Shown in pieces: positions 47,001 through 58,042 of a stretch of DNA of 64,000 nucleotides. The translations under genes were made by a program, and so were the position numbers. Position 1 is the first letter of the stretch. Each line of letters opens with the position of its first letter. A model generated the notes under the pieces. It saw only the letters and a program-made list of their open reading frames with translations. It was not told where the DNA came from and searched no databases. The stretch covers positions 1-64,000 of the forward strand of contig JAVGVS010000474.1 of NCBI GenBank assembly GCA_032718565.1. Direction: 5' to 3'. This stretch comes from Distichodus sexfasciatus. Lineage: Eukaryota > Chordata > Actinopteri > Characiformes > Distichodontidae.

Positions 47001-50000
47001 AAAATGGTAACCTTTTGGTGTGACTCACCCCGTGTAGATTGAGTTTTCCAAACCTTGAGTTATGTTTTCATGAAAGGGCATAAATCAGCCTTCAAAACGA
47101 TACCTATATCCAATGAATCGGACGATATACGACTGAGATATCAGCATTCAAAGGAGTCGGGTTTCTCCTGTCACACCAAGTGAGAAACGGAGAAATCTGC
47201 CTTTGAAGTTGACTATCGCCGTAGCACTCACAGACGCTTGGTGCGGTCGCGGCTACGTTTGCATTTACGGTAGCCTACGCTGCATTCACAGTCACACGGA
47301 TAGCCTACCTGTGTTAGGTTAACAGAACTCGGGAGACGAAGACGGATTCCGGAGAAATATCTTCGCGCTAGTCGAAACTTTTAACATTCTGCTGGAATTG
47401 AATTCCTCACCTCAAGAAAGTCACGTTTTTAGGATGGAAAGCGTAACAGTACAGTATAGACCTCCCAGTGTTTCAAAACACTAAAAGCCAAAAATCCCAA
47501 ATTTTACCCCACGCAACATAAACAGTTGTTTTTCTCAGAAACCTCCGTTGCGACAAGCGACTGGTTTCGCCGTGCACAGTCACATTTAGTGTTTATTTTT
47601 TAGATCATGGTGGGTCCATTGGAAAATTGGCATTTAAAACTCCCTCCTATGGCTAAAACAGAAACATATCATTTTTTGATGCCTATTTAATTGGAATTCA
47701 CTTTTTACATTTTTCTTATGTCGTTTCAGTTTGGCAGCTACTCTAGATGTAGTCTCGGTCCTTAGATCCTTTTTTTGGGTTTATCCTTCCTCGATTTAGT
47801 TAATGAAAATAGTTGTAGCTAGTCAACTTGTCATTATTATCAGCTCCCAGGCATATTTGGTATTTGAGTTGACACCACCGACTTCCTGGCTAATGTTCCA
47901 TGGCGTAAACAGCATAAACTGTGGGGTGCTTTCAAGTGCCTCTTGAGATTGGTCCTATACTTCCTAATTCATTTGAAGCCACAGGGTCTCTCCATCATGT
48001 TCCCATGCTGAATTATTTACGTTAAAAAGTCATTTTCAGCTCCCGTTTGCATTTAACGTGTTTTGCCATTTATTACGTATACCCTGGGCCATCAACGAAG
48101 CTGCTCATTTACCTCAAACAATTACAAGTAAAAAATTTAGCCCTGACTTTGTTAACGAAAACAAATGTACAAATACAGCCGCAAGCGGGGTCCAAGCAAA
48201 AATCGCAAAAAGCAGCTGATGCAGCAAGCGTTAAATGGAAGAAAGGAGCCAGAGATTCAGACTGCACAAATTTGTGACGTTTTTAGCGCCCCATATTGTT
48301 CAAATGGCAGCATTATATAATTAGCGACCCCTATTGTTTAAATAGCAACATTGTTTATTGTTTACTTACGGTTCTTGAGATATAGGCATTTAGCATTTAT
48401 AGAGTCCCCTTGTTGTTCACTTGGCACCATTGATGCTAGCTGGGCCAAAGTAGTCCAAACATGAAGCTGTTTAAGCAAAATAAGCCATGCCCCGCTGCAA
48501 TTAATTTGCCAATTTTTGCAAACTCCTTTGTAAAACCCCAAAAAGCTTCACGTTACGATATCAGGCTACGTCTGCAGATTCATTTGACACCCGACTTGCC
48601 TTAATCAGCCAATTAGCCTAGGAGGCGTTCACAAAAGTTTGTTTCATATTATACAAATTAGCCCAAAATCTCAAAATGGCAAGTCCGTAGTCCCAGTTAG
48701 GAAGTTGTTTGGCCTAAACCAAAGAATCAGCTAAAGAGAAAAGAAAGGCAAACAAATTTTTCACTGTAGGCCACACGGTTTGAGATTTGGAGGTCTATAC
48801 TGTCTGTATAGATTTTTTTAAATACTGAAACAGTTTCAGATCTTATACACATTCTGTGTAAAAAACAATTCCAAGAACATAATTGTAGGTTGAATACTGC
48901 GTCCTAATTGTCTCTCTTTCTACTTCTAGTTTAAAGTGTATATTTTATATTCTATTTATATATTGTTTATTCTGTGTGCCTTGTTCTTGCACCATGAAAG
49001 CTGGAGCCATGTCCTCTCGTCTCTCCCTTTACGCCTGAAAACGTTTTGTATTTTGAAAATAATAATAAAGAAAAAAACAGAACAATTACAAGAAGGTTCC
49101 ATCGCACTTTGTGCTTGGACCCCGAAATCTACATTTGGTCACAGCTGTATTAATACAGATCTGTTACTTTGCAAACATCTCATCTTAGTCATGGAAAAAT
49201 AGGTGTTACTGAACATTTTTCATATTTTTTGACAAAATGAACTGTCATTGTAATTTTTGGGGGGGTTATATTATTGTATAATATAATATCATGTAATATT
49301 GTACATTATATTGCAGCACTACAAGGGCCGCAGTGGACCCCAAGCTACCGATCCTGTCTCCAGGGTCAACTAGTTCAACTGGTGAGTTTTTCTGATCACA
49401 TGTCAGTTTCGGCATCCTAACAACCAAAACCAAAGTTTTGTCTTTAAACGTAATTGTACCTATAAATGGACGAAATTGTGTTAAATTCACCATCGCCTTT
49501 TTACATGCCTTCAGCTTCGCCAGCTCAGCCCAAACCTCTCTCCACCCCGATTACGGCGAGCTCCTCGGCCTTGGCCTCCACCGCCCCCATCCTGCAGATC
49601 ATTTCCACGACGACAAGCTCCACTCCCGTCTCGTCCACCGCCTCTATGAGCGGCCAGTCGCAGCAGGGCACCCTGGTGCTGCAGACACGGCCCAACCCGG
49701 GGGTGATGACCACTAGCTCGGCGTCGCCCAGCGGCCAGCCCATGTCCATCCAGCCGCTGCTGATCCAGCTCCCGTTGCCGGCGGGGGGCGTCGGCCTGAT
49801 CCCTGTTTCCTCCCTGGCAACAGTCAACAACGTCAATAAGGCCAAGACCACCACGGCAACCACCACCTTCATCCTGCAGAAGGCGGCGGGGAACGTGGTC
49901 TCGTCCTCGGTGCCACTGTCGTCCTCGACGACTCCGCAAACATCGCTGGCGAGGCCGGCTTACCAGGGCGGCACAGCGACGGCCAGCTCGCCCAGCGCTG

Positions 50001-51626
50001 CCGTTTCCGTGACTACGGCTCGCACGCCCACGCAGTGTGCCGCCGTCGTCGGCGTTGCCACGGCGTCCTCGTCTCCGGTGGCTACGGGCCCAGCGGCGAC
50101 TGGCTCCTCTGCGGCTTCAACGGCTCCTCCTTCCGCTTCCAAGACGGGTAAAATATTCAATTAATCGTGACGTTGATTTGAAGTCATATCGTCCAGACCT
50201 AGTCTACAAAGACCGGGATTGCGAACCACAACCATGTCCATGTAGAAAACGTCTCACCTTTATCAACAGTTGTTTGAACATATTTTATTTCTGTTATTTA
50301 GATAATCAAGCCTCCAATTCCACCCAGTCAAAAACACCTGCTCAGGTATGTTTAGCGTGCAGATATTCTTCAACAGTAAACCCGCACCCATTACTAAATT
50401 TTTCACAGTCATCACAAAAAATATACATTCATACATATTGTATATACAATATACAAAAATATACATTGATTTAGAGGAGTTGCATTCCAATGTATTGATT
50501 TATTATTTTGTGGTGTCTTTGCAGCCCTCTCGTCCCAAGGGCTCCGTCATAGACCTAACTGAGGATGATGATGATGTGCAAGGTAAAAGACTTTTCCTCC
50601 CTCTTCGAGTGTTAGTTCTCAGCCAAGTCCATATTTGCACTCGTCATGTGTCGCTTTCTCACTCCCCAATGTTTGTGACTGTGTGTGTGTGTCGTAGTGA
50701 CGGGCGTTCAGAAGGCTCCTGCGACTCCCACTGCCACCTCCACCCAACGACCCCTAGGTGCTCCCCCTCCACTAGTCACCTCCACCTCTAGTGGTGAGTT
50801 CATTTCTGCCCGCTTGTGTTCAAGTATAAATTTTGATATTGACAGTAACTAGTGTGGTTAAATTAAAGCAAAGAAATTAACTACAAGTGACGGCTTCGCG
50901 GCTGCACCCCGATTTGACCCTATATGATCAGAGCTGTCGAAATATGTTTGGGAACCACTGAAGTAAATGAAAAGTTTGTGCTGAAACCTGTTCCCATTCT
51001 TTTTAACAGTTCGGACTGCAGGACAGCAACGGCCCTCAGTGGTGAGTAAATGCAACAGAAATTTTGTGCTGTAAAATCCCAGCTAGCTGCATTAACGAAT
51101 ACTAAACAAAAGGTCAAAATTTGTCCATGCTTATTTTTTTTTCCCTCCCACTATTAAGGACTCGCCCTCCAAATCCCGCCCAGCCTCTTCCTCCTTGGCT
51201 CCTCTTCCTCCGTTACCACTGGCGCCGAGCCCCCCGGCCAGACTCCCTCCGGAAGCTGCCCTCACCAGTCCTCCTCAACAGCCGCAGCTGAAGCTGGCTC
51301 GCGTGCAGAGCCAAAACGGCATCGTGCTCTCGTGGTGTGTGGCCGAAACGGATCGCAGCTGTGCGCCGGTGGACAGCTACCACCTCTACGCTTACCACCA
51401 GGACCACCAGGGGGCGGGCGGAGGCGCGACGACGCCGTCCCTGTGGAAGAAGATCGGAGAGGTGAAGGCGCTGCCCTTGCCCATGGCGTGCACGCTGACC
51501 CAGTTCGTGTCGGGCTCGACGTATTACTTTGCCGTGAGAGCCAAAGATGTATACGGGCGCTTTGGGCCATTTTGCGAACCGCAGTGTACGGATGTTATCA
51601 ACTCGACGAGCTCTGGCACTTCATGA
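43681..51626 (+). CDS. atf7ip: Activating transcription factor 7-interacting protein 1 (ATF7IP/MCAF1), thirteen coding exons
   Basis: Joined exons are 43681-44097, 44407-44794, 45203-45375, 46046-46192, 46604-46672, 46763-46821, 49317-49381, 49515-50147, 50302-50345, 50525-50582, 50698-50793, 51010-51041 and 51159-51626. Total is 2649 nt (882 aa), with all phases consistent. The N-terminus LEEPQKKIFRARKTMKLSDR is the ATF7IP signature. A Ser/Glu/Lys-rich disordered part follows. Residues about 300-398 form a charged helical region (QLELKITAK, VVQQLVEERI, AKVARLSKKF) matching the SETDB1-binding segment. A Ser/Thr/Pro-rich linker leads to a SUMO-interacting motif VIDLTEDDDD (673-682). An FN3 domain (about 770-882) ends the protein. 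In mammals ATF7IP stabilises SETDB1 and supports H3K9 trimethylation and silencing in the nucleus. The human protein is much longer (about 1270 aa), so this one is compact. The family call is firm. Exon ends are hand-derived. Confidence 0.95.
44407..44794 (+). CDS. atf7ip: atf7ip coding exon 2
   Basis: Acceptor is TTCCAG. It encodes a disordered Ser-rich stretch and an acidic LSEEEEGQGERDEVKEGSEE region. Donor is GCAG/GTAATT, phase 1. Confidence 0.9.
45203..45375 (+). CDS. atf7ip: atf7ip coding exon 3
   Basis: Acceptor is TCCACAG. It encodes basic NLS-like stretches (SKKRSLSP, SKRVKV) and the conserved LELKITAKASSRLKLEK start of the helical region. Donor is AAG/GTTTGC, phase 0. Confidence 0.92.
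46046..46192 (+). CDS. atf7ip: atf7ip coding exon 4 (SETDB1-binding-type helix)
   Basis: Acceptor is TTCCAG. It encodes VVQQLVEERIRVLQQTVFDR and SLQELKERVEKMD, paralleling the mammalian segment. Donor is AAT/GTGAGT, phase 0. Confidence 0.94.
46604..46672 (+). CDS. atf7ip: atf7ip coding exon 5
   Basis: Acceptor is TTTCAG. It encodes AKVARLSKKFGNANQALENS, the end of the coiled region. Donor is GAG/GTGAGA, phase 0. Confidence 0.92.
46763..46821 (+). CDS. atf7ip: atf7ip coding exon 6
   Basis: Acceptor is TTTGCAG. It encodes a Thr/Ala-rich TAATPVKATATTSTIPATQ linker. Donor is ATG/GTAAGC, phase 2. Confidence 0.85.
46822..49316 (+). other. atf7ip intron before coding exon 7
   Basis: About 2.5 kb with no coding signal and no named repeat. 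Just before the acceptor there is a palindromic AT stretch (ATAATATAATATCATGTAAT). Confidence 0.5.
49317..49381 (+). CDS. atf7ip: atf7ip coding exon 7
   Basis: Acceptor is TTGCAG. It encodes CTTRAAVDPKLPILSPGSTS. Donor is CTG/GTGAGT, phase 1. Confidence 0.88.
49515..50147 (+). CDS. atf7ip: atf7ip coding exon 8 (large Ser/Thr/Pro-rich exon)
   Basis: Acceptor is TTCAG. It encodes a 211-residue low-complexity transactivation-like region with hydrophobic islands (IQPLLIQLPLPAGGVGLIPV, TTTFILQKAAGNVV). It is GC-rich, so antisense and out-of-frame ORFs overlap it. Donor is CGG/GTAAAA, phase 1. Confidence 0.92.
50302..50345 (+). CDS. atf7ip: atf7ip coding exon 9
   Basis: Acceptor is ATTTAG. It encodes DNQASNSTQSKTPAQ. 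Donor is CAG/GTATGT, phase 0. Confidence 0.85.
50525..50582 (+). CDS. atf7ip: atf7ip coding exon 10 (SUMO-interacting motif)
   Basis: Acceptor is TTGCAG. It encodes PSRPKGSVIDLTEDDDDVQ, a hydrophobic core followed by acids, as in SIMs and as in mammalian ATF7IP. Donor is AAG/GTAAAA, phase 1. Confidence 0.92.
50698..50793 (+). CDS. atf7ip: atf7ip coding exon 11
   Basis: Acceptor is GTCGTAG after a (GT)n tract. It encodes VTGVQKAPATPTATSTQRPL and a Pro/Ser tail. Donor is GTG/GTGAGT, phase 1. Confidence 0.87.
51010..51041 (+). CDS. atf7ip: atf7ip coding exon 12 (32-nt micro-exon)
   Basis: Acceptor is TTAACAG. It encodes VRTAGQQRPSV. Donor is GTG/GTGAGT, phase 0. Its phase and paired consensus sites support it despite the small size. 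Confidence 0.8.
51159..51626 (+). CDS. atf7ip: atf7ip terminal coding exon (FN3 domain)
   Basis: Acceptor is ATTAAG. It encodes a Pro-rich linker and the conserved FN3 domain: LKLARVQSQNGIVLSW, YHLYAYH, WKKIGEVKALPLPMACTLTQ, YYFAVRAKDVYGRFGPF. It ends at TGA 51624-51626. The whole domain lies in one exon. Confidence 0.95.
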   Translation, partial: DSPSKSRPASSSLAPLPPLPLAPSPPARLPPEAALTSPPQQPQLKLARVQSQNGIVLSWCVAETDRSCAPVDSYHLYAYHQDHQGAGGGATTPSLWKKIGEVKALPLPMACTLTQFVSGSTYYFAVRAKDVYGRFGPFCEPQCTDVINSTSSGTS

Positions 51627-52175
51627 GCTGGCTGCATGGAAAAGGAAGATGTGCTGTTGTCGGCGCGATGGACAAATACCAATAAAGTAGGATCTGAACT
51701 GTTAAGTACAAAAAGTACTATTGGTGTAGATATGACCTTTCTGGTATTAAGACTGCCCCAGAATGTGGATAGGACCATATAAAATGTTGCAGACATGAAC
51801 ACACTAAACGGGACTTGCAGGGGATGCATTTTAACTGATTTGCAATGGGCACTTGTCGGATTTGTGCCTGAAACTGTATTTTCTGTGTGTTTAATGATTG
51901 TACAAAGTTAGTGTGGAGCTGATACTTCAGCTATTTATGAGTTGTGTTTGGTCTGATTCAAATCTTTGTTGTTTTTTTTTTCTCTTTTTTTACAGAAATA
52001 TTTTTTTTTCCTTTTAAATAAAGATGCTCAGTCGCACATATGCTTTATAATATGGCCTGGTCTCAAAACTACACATGAAAAAAACAATGGTAGTGTTATT
52101 GCCATTGTAATAACCTGTCTGGTAACCAGACACCCTGGAAATGCCATTCAAATAAAGGTATTCGTTTGAAAACAA
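51627..52175 (+). other. atf7ip: atf7ip 3' UTR with three AATAAA signals
   Basis: AATAAA occurs at 51681-51686, 52017-52022 and 52151-52156, giving possible UTRs of about 75, 410 and 545 nt. Confidence 0.65.
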
Positions 52176-52204
52176 AACACGACTTACTCTGGAGTCTGAT
52201 TCTG

Positions 52205-52548
52205 GTCAGAATACGAGCATGGGTTTCATTCATTCATTTTCCCAACTGGGGTCGCCGGGACCAGGGCCTATCCCAGGACTGCGGGCGCGAGGCGAGGAGC
52301 AACACGTTCACACAATCACACTTTCAGTCACACCAATTTATCCAATTTAGATTTGCCAATCAACCTACAGTGCATGCTTTTGGCTGTGAGAGAAAACCAG
52401 AGCTCCCGGAGAAAACCCACACGAACACGGGGAGAGCTCGCATACTCTACAACAGAAAGTGCCCGACGGCCAACCCAGGGATCGGATCCAGGACCTTCTC
52501 ACTGTGAGGCAGCGGCGCTACCCAGACTGCGCCGCCACGCCGATGAGC
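52205..52548 (+). mobile_element. Dispersed teleost repeat
   Basis: Contains CATTCATTTTCCCAACTGGG, CAATCAACCTACAGTGCATG, GAAAACCCACACGAACACGG and GGATCGGATCCAGGACCTTC in order. It is the same family as the minus-strand copy at 25.62 kb. I am not sure whether it is a SINE or a LINE tail. Confidence 0.6.
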
Positions 52549-52599
52549 TTGGGTTTACTTCAACAAATTAAATGAGTTCTGTGATTTTATTTTAGATAA

Positions 52600-54312
52600 T
52601 ACAGATGTAACCGTGGCACTGTGAGATGCTAAGTCTTTATTGTCGTAGTCACTTATGATGACAAATCATGTATTTTGAGATCCCTGACCAAAGGATCCTT
52701 GCATACAAGTACACAACAAAGTGAGACAAGTTCAAGCTACTGAGGAAAAAAAAAAGTAGCTACCGGTCACGGATTCTTCTTTCTTTGCCAAGGTGGACTC
52801 CATCCTCCGACTCCATCTCCAAGCAACCAATAGCATGCTGTGATGCAATGAGGGTGAACCATGCAGACACAGTAGCCACAGTAGATGACACTTCTGTCAG
52901 TTCAACACCAATTGGAAACACCAGGTACTTGAAAATGGACATCTTGTAAAGAGTTTTTATTTGTCACATGCGTAGATATACAGCCAACAACACACAGTGA
53001 AATGCATCCTGTGAATACAGCGTTATAAGAGGGATCCAGGCGTTCATAGCAGCGTAAATCGATCTGTCCACCAATGGTTTTTGGTTTGGGTACCATTTGA
53101 TTCTCACCATAGTGACAACTTAATTAGTAAGCATGCTAACAAAGTTAACTGCATTGACGTCGTCTGCGCAGGCCCAGAACATCATCCCTTGATAGGGCAG
53201 ACCAGCGTTGTACTCGTTGCTATTCTGGCATGAGGAAAATGGCGTCGTGGTCTGATTTCTCAAACCCTGGACGTGAGACAGCGTTGTAGCCCCGTTTGTA
53301 CGATGTCTAACAGTGGTCTACAGTTTTAACCCGTCGCGTCCAGGGGCAGATTAAGGTGTAAATGGCCCCCAAAGCTACATTTTCTGTTAGCCACTCTGTT
53401 AGTCACAGTGAAACAAATTTGATGGAATAATGTGTGTATCTGTATGCAAACTCTGACTCATGGGAACGAATATTTTGGAGAAATTGTGGCCCAGGGCAGA
53501 AGGTGAAATTAAGTTAAGATTGTAGGAAGAAATGTTATGCTACTGAATCATAACACCAAATTTCAGGTGTTTTTGATCGGTGTCAAATTAGTAGTGATTG
53601 GAATTACGGGTCTTTTAAGAGAGTCGGCTCTTATGGCTCGGCTCACTAAAAAAGAGCCGGCTCTTTCGACTCACAAGTGGCTCCTCAGATTTTCTTGTTG
53701 ATTCAATTAATTTATCAAAAATAACGTCAAATTATGTGTAAAATTAATCACTAATGTACAAAACATATATGAAATGTTTATTATTTATGAGGCTTATTAT
53801 ACTCGATATGGAAAGAGTGCTACAAAAAAAACCCCATTTTTGACTAAAAGATCTAATTCCTGATTGTATGTGTAATACTTATAAACTTTTAACTTGTTGG
53901 CACCACGGACCCGTTTCATTTCTGACATTTCCCCCCCCCCCCCGCGAACCGGGGTGGGTTTGAGACGTGTAACTAAATACAATAAAGTGCATATAACCTG
54001 TTCACCAAGTGAGTTGCCTTACCGCCACCTATGAGCCAGAGATGAAAGTGTTTTTCAAAATAAAACACCCTGTGGACTGCAATGGTCATAAAACAAAAAT
54101 GACATTTTATGATGTTTTATGCAGTAAGGCTATAGGTAAAGCGATTGGAAGTGAGAAGGGGGAGGGCGAAGTAACTAGTATGGGAAAGACTCAGGGAAAC
54201 AAGGCAAATCGATTGTAAGAAAGTTTGAGACGGAGGCAGAATTAAATTAAAAAAAATTAGGTCTCAGAAAGAGGACATGGTCACCCTAGTGGTCACCCTA
54301 GTGTGTGGGAAT
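52600..54312. other. Intergenic DNA
   Basis: No gene seen. A hAT-like GAGTCGGCTC/GAGCCGGCTC palindrome lies at 53621-53665 and a poly-C run at 53931-53943. Confidence 0.4.
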
Positions 54313-54878
54313 CAGTGTTGGGAGTAACGCATTACAAAAGTAACGAGTTACAGTAACGGATTACTTTTTGCTGTAATGTAAGACACTACTTATCAATTTT
54401 CTGTGATATTTTACTCGGAACATGTTCAGTAATGCGTGCGTTACAAAGCACTTTTAACCAAAAAGGTATTTGTTTAAAAACAGCAAGACAGCAAGATGCA
54501 GCATTATGCATGACTTATGTTGTGAATCTCTTGAATTCAAAGAGAATAAAGGAATGACAATTGTAAGAAAAAATGCATCTTTTCTTGTCATTATAGTAAG
54601 CATTAATGTGGGTTTTGTTTTGTTTAATGATGAACAAGCCTAGACTTAGTATTTATTCCACCTCTATTATGATGTTATTCAAATTCTGGTCATTTTTCAT
54701 TTGGGCTGTTAATGTTTCTAGGGTTGTCTCTTAAGCCCTTACTGTGCCAGTTATATTAATCATATTGTTTGTAGCCTGCTTAGCACATAATCATTATGCT
54801 ACAAAACATCACCCAGTTTCTAACTGGGCATGTAATGATCTGCAATATTTTTTTCTCATATTAGAATGTCAAGTTGTA

Positions 54879-56410
54879 CAGTTGAGGCCAAAATTATTAG
54901 CCCCCCCAGGAATTATGGAACATTTTCCTAAACTTCTTCCCAATATTTGCAGCATTGATGGAACTTGATATAATCAAACATTCACCAGTGCTATTTAGTA
55001 GCTTTTGGTACATTTTGTAATATAAAATACATTTTTTGGCTTACTTTATATCAAATATAGTAAAACATGGGGTGGTCAAAAATATTAGCCCCATGTGAAT
55101 GTTTGCTTTCAAAACACACCTACAGTAATTAACCAATCAGCTTTGAAACCACACCTGTGCAGTCAATTGGCTTCCTAACAACACCTGTGGTCAATTGGCT
55201 CTCTAACAGCATTCAATCAGCATAAAAAGACTCCAAGGAACACTTGAACACATGAGAGGGACTACTGTTACTTACCATGCCAAAGACAAAGGAAATCAGT
55301 CTAGAGCTCAGAAAGAAGATAGTAGAGGCTCATGATGAGGGGGAAGGCTACACTGCCATTTCCAAGCGATTTACAGTGTCTAGAACTGCTGAGCATTACA
55401 TCATTGCCAAGTACAAGGAGACAAATTCTGTGAGAAACAAACCTGGCCGTGGCCGTAAGTGCAAGATTTCAAGAACTCTGGAGAGGAAAATAGTCAGAGA
55501 TGTCAGCGAGGAGCCCCGGACATCTGCCAAGATGATTGTTGCTGACCTGGCCTCTTGTGGAGTCGATGTTTCAAGGAACACAGTTGTGAGGGCTCTTCAT
55601 CGTGGTGGGCTTCAGGGCCATCGTCCCAGAAGAACCCCTTTACTCAAAGAGCGGCACATCGGAGCCCGACTGAGGTTTGCCCGTGAACATTTGAAAGGTA
55701 AAGATGAGTTTTGGAAGTCTGTGCTTTGGTCTGATGAGACTAAACTGGAACTGTTTGGGCACATGGATGTCGCTTATGTTAGGCGAAGAAAGAGAGAGGC
55801 CTTCAACCCTAGGAACACAGTTCCCACAGTTAAACATGGTGGTGGGAGCATCATGCTGTGGGGCTGTTTTGCAGCCTCAGGCACAGGGAGTCTTCGGGTG
55901 CATGGCATCATGAAATCATGTTTACATTTTGAGGGAGAATATGCAGAAATCTGCTTGTAGTCTAGGCTTAGGTCATCGCTGGGTCTTCCAACAAGACAAT
56001 GACGGGTGGCGGGTGCTCAAAGTGAATGTCGGTGCTCGGAAACCATGCAATTTGGACCAGCTAGAACAATTTGCAATGGAAGAATGGGCCAAAATCCCTC
56101 AGGAGACCTGTGCCAACCTAGTAAAGAACTACTCTAAGAGATTGTTGTCAGTTGTGGCTCAGAAAGGGTACACTATTGACTATTAATGGCCAGGGGGCTA
56201 ATAATTTTGGACGTCTCATTTTTGCCCTTTCTTGTTTCAACTCAGTGTATTAATAAAATATCCTAATTAAACTTAGTGGACGTTGTTTTTTTTTAATAGT
56301 GTATTTGTTTCCAAAATAACAAACACTTGTTGTTAATGGTCATTTTTCATGGAGAAATCAAGAGTGTTGTCTAATTTCATAAGGGGGGCTAATAATTTTG
56401 GCCTCAACTG
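54879..56410 (+). mobile_element. Tc1/mariner element with IR/DR ends
   Basis: The outer ends CAGTTGAGGCCAAAATTATT and AATAATTTTGGCCTCAACTG are exact reverse complements flanked by TA. Inner direct-repeat copies lie at 55075-55092 (left) and 56193-56212 (right), giving roughly 210-bp inverted repeats with two repeats each. This is the Sleeping Beauty-type IR/DR layout. Confidence 0.93.
55277..56186 (+). pseudogene. Tc1 transposase, nearly full N-terminal two-thirds, broken near the second catalytic Asp
   Basis: The 227-aa frame (55277-55960) holds the paired-like HTH (MPKTKEISLELRKKIVEAHD), the GRGRK linker motif, the second HTH and the first catalytic Asp in LWSDETK. A frameshift at about 55,930 moves the rest to another frame (55929-56186), which reads WVFQQDND with the second Asp. 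It then jumps to QLEQFAMEEWAKIP. The segment that should carry the third acidic residue is missing, so the enzyme is inactive. The remaining sequence is otherwise well preserved, suggesting a fairly recent copy. Confidence 0.9.
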
Positions 56411-57149
56411 TATCTTCACAGTTATTTTGGTGAAAGTAACTGAAAAGTTACAGAAGTCATGTAACGATTACAATTCTGAGACAGTAATATTGTAGGTAGC
56501 GGATTACATTTGAATACCAGTAACAAGTAATGTATAGTGTTTTTCCACTTTGCAAGTAACTTGCACAACACTGGTGGCATCTACGTTCTCTCAGATACGG
56601 TCGAAGTTGAATACAACTAACCAATAGTGACACAGGGGGAAGGTGGACCCCTAGAGTGTTCAAAAACGCAAGCACAATACATGAAGACTATAGAATGTAG
56701 GCAAAAGACAGTTTTTAAGGACTAGTTTGGCAAAAAGAGGACACAGAGTGACCTTATTGCATAGCTCCCAAACACTATGCATACATCCACATCTCTACAA
56801 TTTGCATCATAAAAGGATTGTATCAACAGTTGCTCTTTCTCTCAGTTTTCATAATAAATAAACGTGCATTGGGCTAAATTTTATCGCATCAAGTGCTTTG
56901 CCTTGACCATTATAACGGAAGGTGTGGATGGAGGAATATTAGGCTGATTCGCTAAAACAAATTCTAGGTAAGGTATGATTTATGAAGAAAATATTGCTTG
57001 CATGCGTTCGGTTCTATAACTTACTTTTTTGCACGAGACATTTTCAGCTTTTTTTGTGCACACTTTTAGTGTGAATTATAAACGAGTCCCATGAAGTCAG
57101 TTCTAACGTTAACAGGCGGTTTGTTGTCTTGTTGCAATACACAATTTGA

Positions 57150-57163
57150 CCAGGAGATGGCGC
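57150..57163 (+). promoter_or_regulatory. Consensus CTCF-like motif
   Basis: CCAGGAGATGGCGC matches CCASNAGRKGGCRS at 14 of 14 positions on the + strand. Confidence 0.35.
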
Positions 57164-58042
57164 TCTTGGCTGTGTTTCCAGCGTTTCAACGTTTCGAATC
57201 TTTTTTTTCTGAATCAGTAGTCTCAGATGTTTCGACCAACAAAAGCCGCATTTCTGCCCCATGTCCAGCCATCACCCGACTTCTCTGTCCAAGAAACAAG
57301 TCATAGAAACTACACAGAGATTATGTATTTATTTACATTTTGATATCGACCCCGATTCTAGTTGTGTCTCTACAGTCTTTGCGAGATTAGATTCCAAGAG
57401 GCGATTCCAGATGTATAGAACAAAATACAAGGGAAGAGATGTTGTGAAACAAGCAATACAGTATTAATAATGCGAATAGCAAGAAATAACCACATGTACT
57501 CAACACGTAACGAAGCACATCATTTAAAATGTTTACTGATTACTGATAATGATTACTTAAAAGAACACAAAGGGCACACTACATGTTCACCATTCTTCAA
57601 TTAAGTAACTTGGAGCGCAGTGGAGACGAGCCGATGCTCGTTTCGAAGAATCGACTCCTTTTGCAATCGACTCGCACCTCCGCGGCAAAATGGTTCGCAA
57701 CACAACATATTTTGGACACGAACACGCAGACTAAACAATGACATATGATGAGTATTTACCCTGCAGTTTATTCACCATCACTAATGTTAATGGTAATGTT
57801 ACTAGATACACTAATTCATTCGAAAATGATTTTGATTCGTTTTGTTTCCTACCTCAGTAACGGACAACTGGAAGAACTTTTAGGCAGGTGTGGCCTAAAT
57901 TTTTAGATTATCCCTAAAATCAACAGGGACGATGCTTTGGGTTTTTACATTTGTGTTTTGTTTTTTGGGGTTTTTTTTTTTAAGTGTGCATCTTTACAAT
58001 CGTTTGGCCAGCTTTCAGCATGGCATTATTCGAAATGTGTTC

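Larger units (their letters stand above)
54313..56573. mobile_element. hAT-like MITE split by a Tc1 insertion
   Basis: The left end is CAGTGTTGGGAGTAACGC and the right end is GTAACTTGCACAACACTG. The internal GTTACAGTAACGGATTACTT and GTTACAGAAGTCATGTAACG are typical of the teleost CAGTGTTGGGAGTAACGC family. The Tc1 copy at 54879-56410 sits inside. Flanks share only GTGG, so the target duplication is decayed. Confidence 0.7.

Noticed and set aside
49511..49939. Antisense and out-of-frame ORFs in the large atf7ip exon
   Set aside because: These are shadows of a GC-rich low-complexity exon. The sense frame has correct splice phases on both sides.
50037..50474. 145-aa ORF crossing an atf7ip exon-intron boundary
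   Set aside because: It is in the wrong frame relative to the exon and continues into intron sequence without a splice rationale.
57261..57467. 68-aa ORF with an ATG near a CTCF-like motif, considered as the first exon of the 60-kb gene
   Set aside because: It has no donor in the phase needed for the 59793 exon and no recognisable sequence.
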